Positions 29,270 through 30,064 of a DNA stretch of 30,064 nucleotides are shown one piece after another. The notes below the pieces were generated by a model that ran no database searches, was not told the DNA's origin, and saw nothing but the letters and a program-made list of their open reading frames with translations. Every line of letters begins with the position of its first letter. The stretch's first letter is position 1. This DNA comes from Paulinella micropora (taxonomy: Eukaryota; Cercozoa; Imbricatea; Euglyphida): positions 232,780 through 262,843 of the forward strand of contig BJOX01000338.1 in assembly GCA_009731375.1 (NCBI GenBank), read 5' to 3'. A program made the translations under genes and the position numbers.

Positions 29270-29291
29270 GCCGTACGTTGGCAGGACCAAG
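29270..29291 (+). repeat. Right terminal inverted repeat of the 18.6-kb element
   Basis: Reverse complement of 10678-10699 with one mismatch. TTAA follows at 29292-29295, where the left side has TTATA (10673-10677). Confidence 0.65.
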
Positions 29292-29310
29292 TTAAACTGG
29301 CGCCAAAATA
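29292..29310 (+). repeat. Right half of the interrupted interspersed repeat
   Basis: TTAAACTGGCGCCAAAATA matches 29930-29948 (TTAAACTGGCGTCAAATAA) and completes the left half at 10633-10675. Confidence 0.6.
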
Positions 29311-29632
29311 AAAAACAAAAGATGAATCTGAGAATTCGAAAACAGATATAAACTAAAAATCATGATCAAAAGGGGAACAAACACATTAATATAAGTAAGG
29401 GCAGACAAACTAGACAAAAGCCAAGACAACACTCACTGTCGAGAGACATGATATAGGGAAAGAAAGATGCAATAGCATACACAGTAAGAGGATGAGTATA
29501 TCGCAGAGATATATATATATTATATAGGTAAGAAGCTGGTCATATCATGGTCTAAATGCACGAAGCGGTAAATTGTTCGGCTTCCTATAACCCCCGTAGT
29601 GATTATGCGAACTTATGGAGGGAAGGATGCAC

Positions 29633-29671
<39 letters not shown>

Positions 29672-29883
29672 AAGNNNNNNNNNNTAGAAAAAAAGAAAAG
29701 CATAATTCAAAAGAATTCTGCAATACAAGCTCATAAGGAAATCTAGATCTGGAACTAAGGTTCAACAGATCTAGAAAGCTCCTGGAAAGAATAATAACAT
29801 TGGAAGGGAAAAGAAAGAGAAAAAAGATAGAAACAAAGAAAGGAAGAAAGATGTAAAGAAAAACCAGGAAAAGAAAACAAACT
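29311..29883. other. Purine-rich spacer with T34 run and a 10-N join
   Basis: A run of 34 T at 29634-29667 (a poly-A on the minus strand, possibly a retroposon tail) is followed by AATAAAG and ten N at 29675-29684. The rest is A/G-rich. A short (TA)n lies at about 29510-29525. No gene. Confidence 0.5.
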
Positions 29884-29945
29884 GAGTTTTTTTTCACTTA
29901 CTTGGAATCTTTAATGATTGTACATGTGATTAAACTGGCGTCAAA
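29884..29945 (+). repeat. Uninterrupted copy of the interspersed repeat (empty site)
   Basis: Contains both the left-flank sequence (TTGGAATCTTTAATGATTG, then GATTAAACTGGCG) and the right-flank sequence in one continuous piece, without the 18.6-kb element between. Confidence 0.65.
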
Positions 29946-30064
29946 TAATAATAATAATAATAGTGCTTCTCTGTCAATGGCTGATGCATTTCTGCACATG
30001 CGCCTCCATCGTCTCACCCGTGAGGGGAGTACGAAGAATTGACGATAAGCTCTAATGACACCCC
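29946..30064 (-). mobile_element. tRNA-derived SINE, 3' part (copy C)
   Basis: The TAA tail (29946-29962) and 102 bp of the SINE 3' body match 121-222 with four mismatches. The head lies beyond the window end. Confidence 0.8.

Overview
The window looks like a nuclear genome scaffold from an animal, probably a lophotrochozoan and perhaps a gastropod mollusc. This rests on very dense tetranucleotide microsatellites (GATA, CATA, CTAT), a tRNA-derived SINE with a TAA-type tail, long AT-rich spacers, splice-like signals and DNA transposons. The species assignment is inference. Nothing here looks bacterial. Runs of N (four large gaps and six 10-N joins) show a draft assembly.

Layout. 1-8.8 kb: SINE copies, a three-copy 133-147 bp tandem repeat, then about 7 kb of simple-repeat arrays broken by short GC-rich cassettes that recur between arrays. 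8.86-10.06 kb (minus): one intronless-looking gene for a disordered, charged protein. 10.68-29.29 kb: a region bounded by a 22-bp inverted repeat (21/22 identical). Its two outer flanks are together homologous to one continuous sequence at 29.88-29.95 kb, which reads as an empty site. So 18.6 kb looks like one insertion.

Inside that region lie: (a) a 1.7-kb non-autonomous LTR element with 218-bp LTRs (10.89-12.59 kb) that splits a small reading frame; (b) a capsid module of Polinton-like/adenovirus-like virus type (12.6-18.4 kb): adenain-like cysteine protease, penton-like minor capsid protein, hexon-like major capsid protein with one frameshift, a 414-aa putative virion surface protein, and convergently two paralogous small genes with a GKYKG motif, one frameshifted; (c) a poorly understood stretch (18.7-23.5 kb) with a decayed gag-like frame and a minus-strand candidate gene with a TATA box and initiator; (d) a piggyBac-type transposon (23.54-27.85 kb) between TTAA sites, with a 1.38-kb internal tandem duplication, a shared in-frame TAG and a G-run frameshift; (e) an AT-rich right end with an iterated near-palindromic motif.

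Most notable are the virus capsid module inside an apparently transposed block, the pairs of perfect hairpins directly after the protease and major capsid genes, and the duplicated piggyBac. No DNA polymerase, integrase or packaging ATPase is visible, so the viral element is incomplete or largely decayed. The viral and transposase genes carry breaks and are probably not all functional, though some breaks may be assembly errors.
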